Shown: piece by piece, positions 34,665-43,972 of the stretch
How positions within the stretch are numbered: the stretch's first letter is position 1
Layout: every line of letters begins with the position of its first letter
Source of the DNA: Bacteroidota bacterium
GTDB taxonomy: Bacteria; Bacteroidota; Bacteroidia; Bacteroidales; VadinHA17
Direction: 5' to 3'
Assembly (NCBI GenBank): GCA_029564935.1
Contig: JAKQPD010000318.1
Span: 1-64,000, forward strand
Length of the DNA: 64,000 nt
Program-made: the position numbers and the translations under genes
Notes under the pieces: model-generated
The model's database searches: none
Told to the model about the DNA's origin: nothing
What the model saw: only the letters and a program-made list of their open reading frames with translations

Positions 34665-35885
34665 ATGGAAATCAAGACTGAAATTTTAAATATCGATGAT
34701 TATGATTATGTCCTTCCCGGAGACAGGATTGCCCAGTACCCTGTTGCCGTAAGGGACTTATCTAAACTGCTCGTTTACAGGAATGGCAGCATCAGTAGCG
34801 ATACCTTCAGAAATATAACTGAGTATCTGCCATCCGGTTCTCTTATGGTTTTCAATAACACGCGGGTAATCAGGGCCAGGCTCCTTTTTGAAAAAAATAC
34901 AGGTTCAATTATCGAAATACTGCTACTTGAACCATCAGCTCCGTCAGGCTATGAGGAGATATTTGCATCACATGGTAATGTGGAATGGAAATGCATTATC
35001 GGCAATCTGAAGAAATGGAAGAAAGGAGAACTGTCACTGACTTTTCTAACCAATGGCAGGGAGTATAAATTGACTGCATCAAGAGAAGGCCAGTCAGGTG
35101 AAGCCTGGCTGGTAAGATTCAGATGGCATCCGTCTGATATCAGTTTTGCTGAAGTAATAGGATGTGCCGGTCATATTCCCCTGCCACCGTATGTTAACAG
35201 AAAAGATGAAGATACAGATTATATAAGGTACCAGACTGTTTTCGGGAAAATGGACGGGTCTGTTGCTGCACCTACAGCCGGACTGCATTTCACAGAAAAT
35301 GTTTTTGCGGATATATTAAATAAAGGTATAAGAACAACAGAAATTACGCTTCATGTAGGAGCCGGAACTTTCAAACCGGTAAAATCGAAGGACATCAGGG
35401 ATCATGTCATGCACCGTGAACATTTTTCAGTAAGCCGCGATACTCTTGAAATGCTCCTTTCGTACCATGGCAGGATAATAGCTGTGGGAACCACAACCAT
35501 CCGGACCCTTGAAAGCATCTTCTGGCTGGGGATCAGGTCACTAAATTCACCTTTATCGGGAGAAATTGATTTGTTCACCGGACAATGGGAACCATACTAC
35601 ACTGAAACAGAAAGACCAGTACATGAAGCACTGGATTCATTGCTGAAAAGAATGAAGGCTCACGGAACTGATGTAATTCATGCCTCAACCGAAGTCATGA
35701 TAATTCCGGGATACAGGTTCAGGATGATCCGTGGAATGGTTACAAATTTCCATCAACCGGGGAGCACTCTCCTTCTGCTGGTATCAGCATGGGTTGGAAA
35801 CGACTGGAAAAAAATATACAATTTTGCCCTCGCCAACGACTACAGATTTCTTAGTTATGGAGATAGTTCAATATTAATTAAATAA
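34665..35885 (+). CDS. queA: tRNA preQ1(34) S-adenosylmethionine ribosyltransferase-isomerase
   Basis: 406 residues from ATG 34665; the frame is open upstream to 34536, but that part lies in the RNase P gene. QueA transfers and rearranges the ribosyl group of SAM onto preQ1 in tRNA to form epoxyqueuosine. Motifs: LPGDRIAQYP, LMVFNNTRVIRARL, AAPTAGLHFT, THVGAGTF-like LHVGAGTFKPV, MHREHFSVS, VGTTTIRTLES and TNFHQPGSTLLLLVSAW. It is longer than the E. coli protein (356) because of extra N-terminal and loop residues common in Bacteroidota. Confidence 0.95.
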   Translation: MEIKTEILNIDDYDYVLPGDRIAQYPVAVRDLSKLLVYRNGSISSDTFRNITEYLPSGSLMVFNNTRVIRARLLFEKNTGSIIEILLLEPSAPSGYEEIFASHGNVEWKCIIGNLKKWKKGELSLTFLTNGREYKLTASREGQSGEAWLVRFRWHPSDISFAEVIGCAGHIPLPPYVNRKDEDTDYIRYQTVFGKMDGSVAAPTAGLHFTENVFADILNKGIRTTEITLHVGAGTFKPVKSKDIRDHVMHREHFSVSRDTLEMLLSYHGRIIAVGTTTIRTLESIFWLGIRSLNSPLSGEIDLFTGQWEPYYTETERPVHEALDSLLKRMKAHGTDVIHASTEVMIIPGYRFRMIRGMVTNFHQPGSTLLLLVSAWVGNDWKKIYNFALANDYRFLSYGDSSILIK

Positions 35886-35980
35886 ACATTTACCTATTAT
35901 TTTAGTTCATTTATCAATAACATTTTTAAAACTTTTGAAATTAAACTGATTTTTCTTTTATTTGTCATTAACTATTAAAT

Positions 35981-36217
35981 ATGGACAATAACAGGATTCT
36001 TCAACAGATTTATGCCATTTTTGGGGTTTTTATGGTGATGTTCTATTTAGGTGGCGGCATTTTCTTCCTGTTTTTTGCTGACAGGTTCTTCAATTTGAAT
36101 AAAGCTTTAATGAATATTATGGGAGGAGCCTTTTTGCTTTACGGAATTTACAGGATATTTGTTTGCTATAAACAGCTGGTCGACGCCTTTTTTACGAAAG
36201 ACAAGGAAGAAGATTAA
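35981..36217 (+). CDS. Small membrane protein upstream of the TonB energising operon
   Basis: 78 residues with two membrane helices (about 10-32 and 42-62) and a charged C-terminal tail (FFTKDKEED). It lies 89 bp before the PstS-like gene on the same strand. Small two-helix proteins are common at this place in related operons, suggesting a link to the ExbB/ExbD system, but nothing in the sequence gives a function. Confidence 0.7.
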   Translation: MDNNRILQQIYAIFGVFMVMFYLGGGIFFLFFADRFFNLNKALMNIMGGAFLLYGIYRIFVCYKQLVDAFFTKDKEED

Positions 36218-36306
36218 ATCTTCGCCCTCATTTAAGTTCACCTGCATTTGTCTTGGCATACACTTTGTTGTAATGTGTAGTGGCAAAGACTAAATTTTAA
36301 GTTGAT

Positions 36307-37338
36307 ATGAGCATTCTGAAAATAAACAACAAATACTTAAGGATTTTCACACAGAAAATATCAGGGTCATTCTATGAAACAGTTACCGGAAGGAACGGAA
36401 TACTAAGTTCCTTGGTGATTGCAGCTACCTTAGTGTCAGTGATCACATTTAACTCCTGTATAAGCGGGGGTACTGCAACAAATGAAACACCAACCAGAGG
36501 TAATATTAAAATTATAGCCGACGAGTCATTCCAGCCGGTGATTGATACAGAAATATCCACTTTCACACAACTTTATACAAATGCAAAGATCACACCACGG
36601 TATAAACCCGAGGTTGATGTGATAAACGATTTCATGAACGATTCTGTAAAAGTTATAGTCACAAGCAAAAAACTTACTGAAGATCAGATAAGATATCTGA
36701 GAGACAGTCTGATTGTTGCCCGTACTATAACTTTTGCTTTCGATGGTCTGGCCCTTGTAACAAACAAGGAAAATAAAGACACTCTGCTCAAATACGAACA
36801 GGTACGTAACATATTCCTGGGAAAAGCTGTCTCGTGGAAAGATCTTGATCCAAAATCGAAGCTCGGAGATATCCGTGTAATATTTGACAACACAAAATCA
36901 GGCAATATCAGGTTCTTTAAGGAGCTTTTTGAAATAACTGAAGCATTACCGGGTAATTTCTATGCAGTTAATTCCAATCCGGAAGTCATTGATTTTGTCT
37001 CAAGGAATCCTGATGCCCTGGGAATTGTAAGTGTGAACTGGATGAGCGACAAAGATGACCCGGCAAGTCTGGCTAACAGGAAAAGAATAAATATCCTTGG
37101 AATATCCCGCCCCATTCTGGATGACGGATCATATTACCGTCCCGACCAGGGATGGATTTATGATAAATCCTATCCCTTTGTGAGAGAGATTTATCTGATA
37201 ACCAGGGAAACATTTAAAGGACTTGGAGCCGGATTTATTCAGTGGGCAACTGCTGAGCAGGGCCAGAGGATTGTTCTGAAATCCGGACTTGTCCCGGCTA
37301 CAATGCCGATAAGGCTGGTGCAGATCAGGAATGAGTAG
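36307..37338 (+). CDS. PstS-like substrate-binding lipoprotein
   Basis: 343 residues. A hydrophobic segment ending in VSVITFNSC (Cys about 51) suggests a lipoprotein or anchored protein with a long, basic N-terminal stretch. The rest is a periplasmic phosphate-binding-protein fold: GNIKIIADESFQPVIDTEISTFTQLYTNAKITPRY, later TFAFDGLALVTNKEN and DIRVIFDNTKSGNIRFFKELF. No pst transport genes are nearby. It precedes a TPR protein and exbB-exbD-exbD-tonB, a recurrent Bacteroidota arrangement, so it probably works with that complex rather than in phosphate uptake. Confidence 0.85.
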   Translation: MSILKINNKYLRIFTQKISGSFYETVTGRNGILSSLVIAATLVSVITFNSCISGGTATNETPTRGNIKIIADESFQPVIDTEISTFTQLYTNAKITPRYKPEVDVINDFMNDSVKVIVTSKKLTEDQIRYLRDSLIVARTITFAFDGLALVTNKENKDTLLKYEQVRNIFLGKAVSWKDLDPKSKLGDIRVIFDNTKSGNIRFFKELFEITEALPGNFYAVNSNPEVIDFVSRNPDALGIVSVNWMSDKDDPASLANRKRINILGISRPILDDGSYYRPDQGWIYDKSYPFVREIYLITRETFKGLGAGFIQWATAEQGQRIVLKSGLVPATMPIRLVQIRNE

Positions 37339-37358
37339 TGAGGAGTGAGGGGTGAGAA
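37338..37358. repeat. GTGAGGA 7-bp tandem repeat at a gene end
   Basis: GTGAGGA, GTGAGGG and GTGAGAA follow each other directly; the first base is the last base of the preceding stop codon. It has the same 7-bp period as the GTTTGGA arrays. Confidence 0.6.
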
Positions 37359-37464
37359 TAGAATTAAAGTCATTAAGGAACTTATCAAAAAATATTAAAT
37401 AAACAAGTTTAAGAAAAGAGTAAAAAGAAAAATTATTAATATTGACCTCAAATAAAAAACAGCT

Positions 37465-39708
37465 ATGAGACGTTCCATTTTTACCAAAGGTTTTTTTCTG
37501 GCAGGGATACTGGCAGGGTTATTCTTCAGCAACATCCGGGCACAGGATCTTGAGTCTGCGTTGCGACTGACAAAAAGCGAACAATATGACAAAGCCCGAG
37601 AGATGCTCCAGCAATTGATCCAGAAAGAACCTTCAAATGCTAAGAACTTTTATTATCTTGGTGAAAATTTTCTGCTGGATTATTATGCAGATACAATTTC
37701 CAATTCATTCAGTCTGGCTACAAATACAGCAAAGGAGGCCTTTCAGAAAGGTGTAAATGCCAATCCGAATGATCCTCTGAACTACATAGGGCTCGCCAAG
37801 GTTGCCGTTTATCAGGGAGATGATAAGACAGCTGCGGAAATGCGTACAAAAGCAAAGAGTTTTCTTCTTCCATACAAAAACCTGAAAAAGATTAGTCCAC
37901 CTGCAAAGGATTATGCATTTGCACTTGCAAAAATAGCTGAGACTTACATAAAGGAAAAGGAAGTTGACACTGCTTCTGCCTTACCTCTTATAAGACAGGC
38001 TGTCAAAATTGATTCAAAAAATCCGGAGATTTACCTTATAGCGGGTGATATCTATATTCTGGCTAATGACGGATCAAATGCAATAAAAAACTATAATCTT
38101 GCCCAGTTTGCAGATCCGAAATCACCCACAGCCAACATGAAAATAGGAAGTATTTATGTAAGAGGTAAAAGCCTGAATGCTGCAATCCCCTATTTTGAAG
38201 AAGCCATCAGCCTTGATCCCAATTATGCACCAGCATACAGGGAACTCGGGCAGCTATACTGGATGGCCCAGAGGCTGGAACAGTCAAAATCGAATTACAA
38301 GAAGTATCTTGAACTTAACGAAGGTAATATACCTGCCCAGACACGTTATGTGAATGCATTATTTTACGCGGGCGACTATGATGAAGTCATCAGGAATGTT
38401 GAAGAGATACTTGCTGTTGATAAATCGAGGGCCTATATGAACCGTCTTGCAGGTTACTCGAGCTTTGAAAAGAAAAATGCCGATTACGACAAAGCCTTAT
38501 CATATATGGAAGAGCTTTTTAAGGCACTGCCTGCTGACAGGATCCTCTGGAAAGACCATCATTATATGGCAAGGATTCTCATGAGGAAAAACCAGAACTT
38601 TACCAAGCTTGCTGATGAGCTTGCCAGCCTTCAGGGACAGCTTGAAAAGGAACAGAGCAAGTATGCATCTGCTCCGGCTGCAACAAAGCCAAAACTCAAA
38701 CCGGCTCTTGATGAGCTGACAGCCAAAGTCGAAGAAGCTAAATTAAAAGTTGATAAAGCTAACCAGGAGATCGACAGGGGTTTCAGTGAATATGAAAAAG
38801 TACTTGAAATGAAGCCTCAGGATAAAGGTCTGCTCAGCGAGATGGCATCAAACTATTATAACTTTAAACGATATGATAAAGCTGCAAAGACCTGGGCAAT
38901 GCTTATTGACCCCGCAAATGAAAAAGTTGAGGACTTTATGCAGATCGGCCGTGCTTATTATATCGGTGAAAAATACAAATCAGCCGACTCAGTGTTCAAT
39001 CTGGTGATCCAGAAGGATCCGAACTATCTCCCGGCATATACATACATTGCCCGTACATATTCAAGGATGGATCCTGATTCCAAAATGGGGCTGGCCAAAC
39101 CAAAATTCGAGAAATTGCTTGATGTTGCAAAATCAGATTCATTGAAAAATGAAGACAGTATGATCGAAGCTCTGAAATATCTGGGCTATTACTACATGTC
39201 AAAGGATGATTACAATACATCAAGGAATTACTACAACAGGCTTATCAACCTGAATCCTTCAAACAAAGAGAACAAGATAGCAGGTTATAACGGAATCGGA
39301 CTGATTGAGTTACGTCTGGCTGGTGCCGAGAAAGTCAATGAGGCACGTCTGCCTTTCCTTTCAAGATCTGCTGCAGCTTATGAACAGATACTTGCTTTAG
39401 ATCCTAATAACGCTTCTGCAAAGAATCAGATCAACTATATACGTGAATTTGAAGCTTCAGTAAGAAAAGGTATTAATCCCAATGAGATAAAAGGAGTTAT
39501 AAGGGATGCTGTTTCAAAACAGCCGATAGCCTATGCTTCTATCAGGGTAAAAGATACTGCTGCTGAAATGATGTCAAATACCAGAGGTGAATTCAAATTT
39601 GAAATTCCTCAGGGATCTGAGTTTCTGCTTATTAGCGCCAAAGGATATTCGACCAAGGAAGTGCCTATTACAAAATCGAGAGTATATAATGTTTCTCTGG
39701 AAAAATGA
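37465..39708 (+). CDS. Exported TPR protein with C-terminal carboxypeptidase-regulatory-like domain
   Basis: 747 residues. Signal peptide (FTKGFFLAGILAGLFFSNIRAQ), then about a dozen tetratricopeptide repeats from residue 25 to about 660 interrupted by a coiled-coil-like stretch at about 385-445 (KLADELASLQGQLEKEQSK...). The last 75 residues (IKGVIRDAVSKQPIAYASIRVKD...) form a CarboxypepD_reg-like beta-sandwich, the domain found at the N-terminus of many TonB-dependent receptors. It precedes exbB by 191 bp and probably acts in the periplasm with the TonB complex, perhaps contacting receptors; that link is inference. Confidence 0.88.
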   Translation: MRRSIFTKGFFLAGILAGLFFSNIRAQDLESALRLTKSEQYDKAREMLQQLIQKEPSNAKNFYYLGENFLLDYYADTISNSFSLATNTAKEAFQKGVNANPNDPLNYIGLAKVAVYQGDDKTAAEMRTKAKSFLLPYKNLKKISPPAKDYAFALAKIAETYIKEKEVDTASALPLIRQAVKIDSKNPEIYLIAGDIYILANDGSNAIKNYNLAQFADPKSPTANMKIGSIYVRGKSLNAAIPYFEEAISLDPNYAPAYRELGQLYWMAQRLEQSKSNYKKYLELNEGNIPAQTRYVNALFYAGDYDEVIRNVEEILAVDKSRAYMNRLAGYSSFEKKNADYDKALSYMEELFKALPADRILWKDHHYMARILMRKNQNFTKLADELASLQGQLEKEQSKYASAPAATKPKLKPALDELTAKVEEAKLKVDKANQEIDRGFSEYEKVLEMKPQDKGLLSEMASNYYNFKRYDKAAKTWAMLIDPANEKVEDFMQIGRAYYIGEKYKSADSVFNLVIQKDPNYLPAYTYIARTYSRMDPDSKMGLAKPKFEKLLDVAKSDSLKNEDSMIEALKYLGYYYMSKDDYNTSRNYYNRLINLNPSNKENKIAGYNGIGLIELRLAGAEKVNEARLPFLSRSAAAYEQILALDPNNASAKNQINYIREFEASVRKGINPNEIKGVIRDAVSKQPIAYASIRVKDTAAEMMSNTRGEFKFEIPQGSEFLLISAKGYSTKEVPITKSRVYNVSLEK

Positions 39709-39853
39709 TACTCTGAAGATAAAAAAGAAAGTTACAGCAACTTAGAAATTATTTTTTGTGACTTATTATATGTTTTTGATAAAGAATATTAATAAACTGC
39801 TAAAAGTTTAATAATATTCTTTTTCCTCATGAAAAAACAAAATTGAAAATTTA

Positions 39854-39861
39854 TATATTTG
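39854..39861 (+). promoter_or_regulatory. TATATTTG -7 element before exbB
   Basis: TATATTTG matches TAnnTTTG and lies 39 bp before the exbB start. No good -33 element is found 19-21 bp upstream, so the call is weak. Confidence 0.35.
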
Positions 39862-39899
39862 CAAATCATTAAATCTTAAACCTAAACAAATCGATAAAA

Positions 39900-40718
39900 A
39901 TGAGTAAACAAGGAAGTTCGTTCAAAGATGCGTTGCAAAACATTTTTGCAGTAAGTGCTATTTTAATAGCTTTTGTGGTATCCTATTTATTGTTCGTCAA
40001 TGTAATGGGTAATCCGGTAAATTTTGAAGGAGGTAATCCGAAAGGACATGCTCTTGAGGGAAACTATCTTGGAATTATATACAAAGGTGGTTTCATTGTT
40101 CCGATTCTTATGACCTGTGTGCTTGTACTAATTATTTTCGTTATAGAAAGGGCTATTACCCTTTCCAGAGCAAAAGGAAAAGGCAGGTTAAACTTATTCC
40201 TGACGCAAATTCAGGGTCTGCTTGAGCAGGATAAAATTGAAGAAGCACTTGAAGCATGTGACAAACAGAAAGGATCTCTTGCCAATGTTATGAGAGCGGG
40301 TCTGGCGCGTTACCGCGACCTGCAGGCAGACAAAGAGCTTGAAAAAGACCAGAAGATCCTGTCAATCCAGAAATCGTTTGAAGAAGCTACAGCACTTGAG
40401 CTTCCGATGCTTTCAAGGAACATGGTCATATTCTCGACGCTTGCTTCAATATCAGTGCTTATTGGGCTGATCGGTACTGTTCTCGGAATGATCAGAGCGT
40501 TTGCTGCTCTTGCACAGTCCGGAGCACCTGATGCTCTTGCTCTTTCACAGGGTATTTCAGAAGCGCTTGTTAATACAGCCTTCGGTATTACAGGTTCAAC
40601 ACTTTCAATTCTTGCTTTTAACTATTTCTCATCAACAATCGACAGCTACAATTTCAAAATTGACGAAGCAGGTTTCAGTCTGACACAGAACTTTGCCGCT
40701 TCACTTAAAAGCAAGTAG
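39900..40718 (+). CDS. exbB: MotA/TolQ/ExbB proton channel protein
   Basis: 272 residues with three membrane helices (about 16-36, 62-84 and 175-200, plus one near 210-240). The last pair contains the family motif SISVLIGLIGTVLGMIRAFAAL and NTAFGITGSTLSILAFNYF. It forms the proton-conducting pentamer of the Ton system that energises outer-membrane receptors. First of four genes exbB-exbD-exbD-tonB with short spacing. Confidence 0.95.
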   Translation: MSKQGSSFKDALQNIFAVSAILIAFVVSYLLFVNVMGNPVNFEGGNPKGHALEGNYLGIIYKGGFIVPILMTCVLVLIIFVIERAITLSRAKGKGRLNLFLTQIQGLLEQDKIEEALEACDKQKGSLANVMRAGLARYRDLQADKELEKDQKILSIQKSFEEATALELPMLSRNMVIFSTLASISVLIGLIGTVLGMIRAFAALAQSGAPDALALSQGISEALVNTAFGITGSTLSILAFNYFSSTIDSYNFKIDEAGFSLTQNFAASLKSK

Positions 40719-40756
40719 TATTGAATCTTTTGGTCAAATAAATAAAATAAGAAAAG

Positions 40757-41395
40757 ATGCCAAAGATCAAATTACCAACAAAGTCGCCCAGGATTGACAT
40801 GACGCCGATGGTTGACACATTCTGTGTTATATTGATATTCCTTATGTTAACCGCTACAATGAGTTCACCCGAACCGGCTCCTGTCAGTACACCTTACTCA
40901 ATATCAGAAAAACCGACTCCTGATTTTAATGCTATGACTTTCCTTCTATCTGCTGACGGTAAAGTTTTCATGAATTTCGATAACGGACCAGATACTTTAT
41001 TAAAATTCCGGCCAAAAGTCCTGGCGGAAATGGGAAAAAGATACGGGATCGAGTTCACGGATGCTGAATACAGGGAGTTTGAAAAATATCCATCTTCAAT
41101 GGGTGTCCCTATTGCCCAGATGAAAGCTTTCCTGAGTACACAGGATGGCGCTGCCAGAAAAGAACTTCAGGTGGGGATTCCGATGGATTCAACTGACAAC
41201 CAGCTTGCCATGTGGATCCAGTATGCCCGTACAGTTAATCCGAATATCCAGGCTGTCATCAGAGGTGATACACAAACTGAATTCCCCGTTGTAAAGAGAG
41301 TACTGGATATCCTTCAGGACCTTAATGTTAAAAGGTTTAGCCTGATTACCAGTCTGGAAGCAGCCAAAATTAACCTAGAAGAAATACAACAGTGA
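40757..41395 (+). CDS. exbD: ExbD/TolR-type biopolymer transport protein, first copy
   Basis: 212 residues. One N-terminal membrane helix follows the conserved proton-path aspartate (RIDMTPMVDTFCVILIFLML). The periplasmic part is longer than in E. coli ExbD (141), with an inserted region (about 60-140) before the C-terminal VIRGDTQTEFPVVKRVLDIL segment. It follows exbB by 38 bp and precedes the second exbD by 1 bp. Confidence 0.94.
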   Translation: MPKIKLPTKSPRIDMTPMVDTFCVILIFLMLTATMSSPEPAPVSTPYSISEKPTPDFNAMTFLLSADGKVFMNFDNGPDTLLKFRPKVLAEMGKRYGIEFTDAEYREFEKYPSSMGVPIAQMKAFLSTQDGAARKELQVGIPMDSTDNQLAMWIQYARTVNPNIQAVIRGDTQTEFPVVKRVLDILQDLNVKRFSLITSLEAAKINLEEIQQ

Positions 41396-41396
41396 C

Positions 41397-42068
41397 ATGG
41401 CAGAAATAATTCAACAGGAAAAAGGCAAAAGAGGAGGTAAGAAAAGGGCGAAAAGGATCATTCCGCACATGGACATGACTCCTATGGTTGACCTCATGAT
41501 GTTGTTGATAACCTTCTTTATGCTCACAACTTCGATGGCTAAAGCCAAGGTTATGGACATCACCCTTCCGGACAAAATAACTGATCCGAATCAGGAAGCA
41601 CCAAAGATATCAGCCAGTCGTACGCTGAACATTATTCTCGGTCCCGAAAATAAAATATTCTGGTACCCCGGCGGTGTCAAACCTGAAGAATACAATAATC
41701 TGCCTCCGTTAATGGAAACAGATTTCAGCCCCAAAGGTGTTCGTCAATTACTGCTTGAAAGGAACAGAGCTCTTTTCAGAAAGATCGCTGATTTCAAGCA
41801 ACAGGTGATTACAGGTAAAATAGATATCTCGCAGGATTCACTTGCGGGAGCGATCAGAAGCCTTAAGAATGTCGACGACACCGGACCAATTGTGCTTATT
41901 AAAGCTTATAAAGCAGCCAATTACGGGAATTTTGTAGATATACTTGATGAAATGAATATCTGTGGAATTGCCCGTTATACGTTTGTTGACATCGCATGGT
42001 ATGAAGAAAAGATGGTGGAATTCGCCATGGGTGGCGCTTCCGCATCATCCAGAACTTCATCCAATTAA
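41397..42068 (+). CDS. exbD: ExbD/TolR-type biopolymer transport protein, second copy
   Basis: 223 residues. A basic N-terminal extension (KGKRGGKKRAKRIIPH) precedes the helix with the key aspartate (MDMTPMVDLMMLLITFFMLTT). The C-terminal domain ends NFVDILDEMNICGIARYTFVDI. Two different ExbD proteins beside one ExbB is the common Bacteroidota form and may form a heterodimer in the channel. Confidence 0.94.
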   Translation: MAEIIQQEKGKRGGKKRAKRIIPHMDMTPMVDLMMLLITFFMLTTSMAKAKVMDITLPDKITDPNQEAPKISASRTLNIILGPENKIFWYPGGVKPEEYNNLPPLMETDFSPKGVRQLLLERNRALFRKIADFKQQVITGKIDISQDSLAGAIRSLKNVDDTGPIVLIKAYKAANYGNFVDILDEMNICGIARYTFVDIAWYEEKMVEFAMGGASASSRTSSN

Positions 42069-42081
42069 CCCGTAAACCAAG

Positions 42082-42867
42082 ATGAAGATGGCAAAAGATA
42101 AATTGAGGGCTCCGGCATTTGATGACATAGTGTTTGAGAACCGAAACAAGGAGTACGGAGCTTACAGACTGCGTAAGAAATATAAACGCAACGTGCTGAT
42201 AGCATTGTTAATTGGCATTGCTATTATGTCGACTGTGATCATCACACCATACCTGAATGCAAAAGCTGCTGAGAGAAGCCAGAAGCGTACAGAAAGACAG
42301 GTTGAGATACAGATGGAAAATCTCGACACTCCCAATGAAGCAGTCGCTCCACCACCGCCTCCTCCCCCACCTCCGCAGGATGTCGTTCAACAGGCAAGAT
42401 ATGTGCCTCCCGTTGTTGTTGACTCGGTTAAACCTGAAGAAGCTACACAGCTTATGACAGCTGACGAAGCTCAGGTTGAAGTCAAGAATGAAGAGGTAGT
42501 CGAGTTTGTTGAAGAGATCAAGGAAGAGGTACAGGAAGAAGAACCGGAACCCGAGCCGTTCGTAGTTGTTGAGGAAATGCCGATGTTCCCCGGTGGGGAT
42601 GCTGCTCTCCTCCAATACATAGGCGAACATACGAACTACCCTGAAGTTGCCAAGGAAAACAATATACAGGGAAGGGTAATCGTAAGGTTCTGCGTAACCT
42701 CAAAAGGTGGTGTAAACCAGGTTAGCGTCCTTAAAGGCGTTGATCCTGAGCTTGATAAAGAAGCAATCAGGGTAGTTGAATCACTTCCTGCATTTAAGCC
42801 CGGGAAACAGGGCGGGAAACCGGTCCCTGTATGGTACATGGTACCCATTACCTTCACGCTTAAATAA
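42082..42867 (+). CDS. tonB: TonB energy transducer
   Basis: 261 residues. N-terminal cytoplasmic part (FDDIVFENRNKEYGAYRLRKKYKRN), one membrane helix (about 36-56), a proline-rich stretch (eight prolines near residue 95), an acidic stretch (EEIKEEVQEEEPEPEP) and the C-terminal TonB domain (PEVAKENNIQGRVIVRFCVTSKGGV ... PVWYMVPITFTLK). It transmits proton force to receptors. Last gene of the operon; a 32-bp palindrome with T-run follows. Confidence 0.95.
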   Translation: MKMAKDKLRAPAFDDIVFENRNKEYGAYRLRKKYKRNVLIALLIGIAIMSTVIITPYLNAKAAERSQKRTERQVEIQMENLDTPNEAVAPPPPPPPPPQDVVQQARYVPPVVVDSVKPEEATQLMTADEAQVEVKNEEVVEFVEEIKEEVQEEEPEPEPFVVVEEMPMFPGGDAALLQYIGEHTNYPEVAKENNIQGRVIVRFCVTSKGGVNQVSVLKGVDPELDKEAIRVVESLPAFKPGKQGGKPVPVWYMVPITFTLK

Positions 42868-42890
42868 GATCATTTTTATTAATCAATATC

Positions 42891-42922
42891 ATGTAGGGAC
42901 ATGCCATGGCATGTCCCTACAT
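42891..42922. terminator. 32-bp perfect palindrome, likely bidirectional terminator
   Basis: Every base of 42891-42906 pairs with 42907-42922 (outer part ATGTAGGGACATGCC). On the plus strand TTTTT follows (42923 on), ending the tonB operon. The stop codon of the convergent threonine aldolase (42917-42919) lies inside it. It resembles dispersed GTAGGGAC repeats. Confidence 0.7.
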
Positions 42923-43951
42923 TTTTAATTCCTGCATAAGGATTTTAACAAGTCCCCCGATATCCTCCTCCGACGTATCCCATCCTGTCATTATCCTGTA
43001 CTCTGAGGTCTTTTCATTCCATGGGTAAAAGAAATATTTCCTGCAGACCTTTTCGGCAACCTGCGGGGGCATTATTACAAAAACACCATTTGCCTGGACA
43101 GGCTGTGTAATTGTTATTCCCTTAACACTGCTTATCTTTTCAGCAAGAACCGACGCCATTGTGTTGGAATGTGAGGCACATTTCTTCCAGAGGTCATCCC
43201 TGAAATATGCTATATACTGTGCAGAAATGAACCTCATCTTGGATGCAAGCTGCATGCTCTGCTTCCTTATATACTTGAAATCTCCTGAGAGTCCGCTTTT
43301 CAGAAAACATACAGCTTCTCCGAACATCATCCCGTTCTTGGTTCCTCCGAAGGACAGAATATCAACACCTGCATCTGTTGTGAATGTTTTGAAAGGCAGA
43401 TCAAGTGAAACAGCTGCGTTGGCAATCCTGGCTCCATCCATATGAAGCAGTAAGCCATGTCTATGTGCAAAATCTGCAATTTCTTTTATCTCTTCCGGTG
43501 TATATACAGTCCCCATTTCGGTAGACTGTGTGATTGAAATGACCTTTGGCTGCGAATGGTGTTCAAAATCAAAGCCGTGCATATGTTTTTCAACAGATCC
43601 CGGTGATATTTTTCCGTCTGCAGAATCGACTGTCAGTACTTTACATCCTGTAAATTTTTCAGGTGCCCCGCATTCATCCTGTTCAAGGTGCGCTGTTGAG
43701 GCAGTAATCACGGAATTCCACGACCGTGTAACACCTGAAAGGCTTAAGACATTTGCAGCAGTTCCCGTGAATACAAAAAATGTTTCGGTTTCCGGTCCTA
43801 GTTGTTCCTTAAAAAGTGCCATTGCCTCTTCAGTAAATCTGTCATATCCATAACCGATTGTATGACCATTGTTGGCTGACCGGATCTCATCCATTATCAG
43901 TGGGTGAACACCGGCAGTATTATCACTTGCGAATCCGAATTTTATTTCCAT
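42917..43951 (-). CDS. ltaE: Threonine aldolase (PLP-dependent beta-eliminating lyase)
   Basis: 344 residues of PLP fold type I. The N-terminus FGFASDNTAGVHPLIMDEI, GTAANVLSL, AHLEQDECGAPEKF, LLLHMDGARIANAAVSL and the cofactor lysine in SFGGTKNGMMFGEAVCFL identify the family. It splits L-threonine/L-allo-threonine into glycine and acetaldehyde. The gene stands alone, convergent with tonB. Confidence 0.92.
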   Translation of the reverse strand: MEIKFGFASDNTAGVHPLIMDEIRSANNGHTIGYGYDRFTEEAMALFKEQLGPETETFFVFTGTAANVLSLSGVTRSWNSVITASTAHLEQDECGAPEKFTGCKVLTVDSADGKISPGSVEKHMHGFDFEHHSQPKVISITQSTEMGTVYTPEEIKEIADFAHRHGLLLHMDGARIANAAVSLDLPFKTFTTDAGVDILSFGGTKNGMMFGEAVCFLKSGLSGDFKYIRKQSMQLASKMRFISAQYIAYFRDDLWKKCASHSNTMASVLAEKISSVKGITITQPVQANGVFVIMPPQVAEKVCRKYFFYPWNEKTSEYRIMTGWDTSEEDIGGLVKILMQELKM

Positions 43952-43972
43952 TTATAAGGTTTTATTAAAAAA

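Noticed and set aside
36307..37338. Phosphate uptake (Pst) locus
   Set aside because: Only the binding-protein fold is present; no pstC, pstA, pstB or phoU is near, and the context is the TonB operon.
42208..42630. A 140-codon minus-strand frame opposite tonB
   Set aside because: It mirrors the proline/glutamate-rich tonB codons, giving an Arg/Trp-rich and Leu/Phe-rich antisense product.
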